A stretch of 64,000 nucleotides of DNA from NCBI GenBank assembly GCA_017860615.1, contig JAGDMU010000020.1:1-64000 (forward strand). The letters are read 5' to 3'. The notes beneath the pieces are model-generated. The model was not told the origin of the DNA. It did not search any database and saw nothing but the letters and a program-made list of their open reading frames with translations. Both the position numbers and the translations under genes were made by a program. The stretch comes from Pseudomonadota bacterium. Lineage in GTDB: Bacteria; Campylobacterota; Campylobacteria; Campylobacterales; Sulfurospirillaceae. Of the stretch, positions 62,492 through 64,000 are shown one piece after another (the stretch's first letter is position 1; each line of letters starts with the position of its first letter).

Positions 62492-64000
62492 ATGACTAAA
62501 AAGCTCTATTTGAAATACCAACTTAAAAAGCATCTTCCCCTTCTAGGTGCACTGCTTTTACTTAGTTTTGTACTTTATGAGATCAGTTTTTACATCTTTA
62601 AAACCTATCGCGCTTTTTTCAATTCAGATGCTGCAATTGCCAATATATTAGCCGAAGAGATTGTTCTTGCAGGTAGTTTCTTCCCAAGCCATTGGTGGTA
62701 TGTCAACAATGATCTATGGATTTTTTACAAACAGCTTTTAGTGATTCCTTGGGTACTTGCTGGTAAGAATGGCTATTTTGCGCATGCCTTTACCGTTTTT
62801 GAGGTGAGCATCTTTATGATTGTATTCATCTATCTCTTTTTGCGTTCACTCATGCTTTCCCGTGCCTCTTCCATTATGGGAAGTGTTGTCGTGTGCATTG
62901 GTTACTCACCGATGTATTTGCGTGAACTTTACGGTGAAGCTGCTTATACATGGTACTTTTTATTTATGATCGCATTCATGTTTATCTTTAGAAAACTAAG
63001 TCCACATGTCATTAGTAAAAGCACACAAATCAAAGCCTTTATCTTTTTTATGATACTGCTTTATCTTTTGGTGCTTGCCAATCCTGTACGCTTTTTTGTC
63101 TACTATGTGGCACCTTTTTTTGGAGCATTAGCATTAAGTGTTTATTTTGCGAGAGACAGTCTTAAAACATTTCAACATGCGCTGAAGCGCGTTTTGTCTG
63201 TTAAGCGTATGGTTATTTTTGCCTTTGCATGTGTGGTTATGGGATTTGCTGCGATGGCACATTTTAATCTCTTGGAGAGTTTACATTTAGCAGGAGGAGC
63301 CAATAATGCAGGGCTTGTCTCTCTTGAGATCCTTCCTGTACATGCGGCACATGCATTTTTAGGGCTACTGAATTTTATAGGTGCTGAGTGGACTGAGGGT
63401 GTTCGTGCCGCTTCTCTTGTAGGTGTTGTTTCTCTGCTCAAATTTGCACTTTATCCTTTTGTATTAATTATTCCAGCCTTACATGTGAAACGCTCTTTTT
63501 ATCAAATGAGTGCTACTGAGCGCTTTTTTGTACTTTTCTCCTATGTTGGATTTAGCATTATTTTTGTGCTCTATGCCACAACAGGATTGCATGAACATGC
63601 TTGGTCAGCACGCAATAATATTCGCTACATTTCGCCATTTATTATGATGATTTTGGTCTGTAATGTCATTATGTGGCGTTTCTTTTCACTTTTTATGAAA
63701 TTAATTTTATCGCTCAGTTTGGTGATTGCACTCGGTCTTTCATGGAGTTATGTTTCGCCTAAAGAGTGGCGAGGGCTTCTAGACGAGCGCATTGCTTTGG
63801 TAGAAGAACTCAAAAGTAGAGGACTTCATTTTGGTTTTGCAGAGTATTGGGATTCGCATATTTATACCGTCTTTAGTGATGGAGAGGTAGATATTCGTCC
63901 TATTCAAATCGATGAAAAAGGTGTTTCTCTTGTAAAGTGGCTCTCCAGTGATAGGTGGTACCAAAAAGATTCAACCGATGGAAGAGTCTTTTTTATGGTT
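62492..64000 (+). CDS. Multi-pass membrane protein, possibly GT-C type glycosyltransferase (partial)
   Basis: An open frame from ATG at 62492, with no stop before the window ends, gives at least 503 residues and at least ten hydrophobic segments. The first membrane helix is at about 16-35, followed by F-N-S-D-A-A-I-A-N, an acidic first loop like that of GT-C glycosyltransferases such as ArnT/PMT. A soluble domain seems to start near residue 430. I cannot name the family. It follows the LOG gene by three bases. Confidence 0.7.
   Translation, partial: MTKKLYLKYQLKKHLPLLGALLLLSFVLYEISFYIFKTYRAFFNSDAAIANILAEEIVLAGSFFPSHWWYVNNDLWIFYKQLLVIPWVLAGKNGYFAHAFTVFEVSIFMIVFIYLFLRSLMLSRASSIMGSVVVCIGYSPMYLRELYGEAAYTWYFLFMIAFMFIFRKLSPHVISKSTQIKAFIFFMILLYLLVLANPVRFFVYYVAPFFGALALSVYFARDSLKTFQHALKRVLSVKRMVIFAFACVVMGFAAMAHFNLLESLHLAGGANNAGLVSLEILPVHAAHAFLGLLNFIGAEWTEGVRAASLVGVVSLLKFALYPFVLIIPALHVKRSFYQMSATERFFVLFSYVGFSIIFVLYATTGLHEHAWSARNNIRYISPFIMMILVCNVIMWRFFSLFMKLILSLSLVIALGLSWSYVSPKEWRGLLDERIALVEELKSRGLHFGFAEYWDSHIYTVFSDGEVDIRPIQIDEKGVSLVKWLSSDRWYQKDSTDGRVFFMV

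Overview
The window looks like chromosomal DNA from a free-living, flagellated, sulfur-respiring member of the Campylobacterota (Epsilonproteobacteria), most likely Sulfurospirillum or a close relative. The phylum call rests on gene order. The block M23 peptidase - minC - lpxC - tsaB - thrB - ylxR - infB - rbfA - rimP, and the block sppA - deaminase - aroQ - pepQ - folK - flhF - flhG - membrane protein - fliA - fliM - fliY, follow the order I know from Campylobacter jejuni and Helicobacter pylori. The genus call is an inference from the two polysulfide/thiosulfate-reductase-type operons. I see no rRNA, tRNA, CRISPR array, prophage or insertion sequence.

Layout. 1-4033: leftward plsY-folB, then rightward nadA-nadC and flhB. 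4100-14630: a long, tightly overlapping rightward run for envelope, cell division and translation (nrnA, M23 peptidase, minC, lpxC, tsaB, thrB, ylxR remnant, infB, rbfA, rimP, ribD, TauE-type exporter). 14621-20512 (mostly leftward): a DUF309 protein, a PAS-GGDEF-EAL protein, a cold-shock gene remnant on the + strand, and a histidine kinase / response regulator / periplasmic sensor set. 20634-24806: a diheme TsdA-type cytochrome, a YeiH-type transporter, a YgbA-type protein and a radical SAM-MnmC methyltransferase fusion. 24892-28721: an intact psr/phs-type operon. 28880-31681: a FIST-PAS-GGDEF-EAL protein. 31844-38281: a second psr-like operon followed by a second regulator / kinase / sensor set. 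38271-49101: mixed genes including a HemN-like radical SAM protein, Mn-pyrophosphatase, a TraT-like lipoprotein, ubiE, xseA and two GGDEF proteins. 49121-54605: adenosine deaminase family protein, FMN riboswitch plus ribB, glutathione peroxidase, YitT, SppA and an aminofutalosine-deaminase-like hydrolase. 54722-64000: broken aroQ, pepQ, folK, the flagellar regulatory genes flhF-flhG-fliA-fliM-fliY, a LOG protein, and a multi-pass membrane protein running off the right edge.

How the genes work together. The central region (17.8-38.3 kb) appears to be a sulfur-compound respiration island: a periplasmic diheme cytochrome, two Mo-bisMGD/4Fe-4S/NrfD oxidoreductase operons, two paralogous three-gene signalling systems, and two c-di-GMP proteins that share a C-terminal half but carry different sensor domains. 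Direct repeats spaced 11 bp lie just upstream of tsdA and of the first psr operon, which suggests shared control by the OmpR-type regulators.

Oddities. Six loci carry a lesion or lack a normal start: tsaB (only an ATA start), ylxR (5' end missing), the cold-shock gene (5' end missing), the first sensor gene (only an ATC start), the second psrA (27 residues including the Mo-ligand Cys absent) and aroQ (about 30 codons lost plus a frameshift). The palindrome TTACATGTAA is strongly over-represented. I cannot tell from sequence alone which lesions are biological and which could be sequencing or assembly faults.
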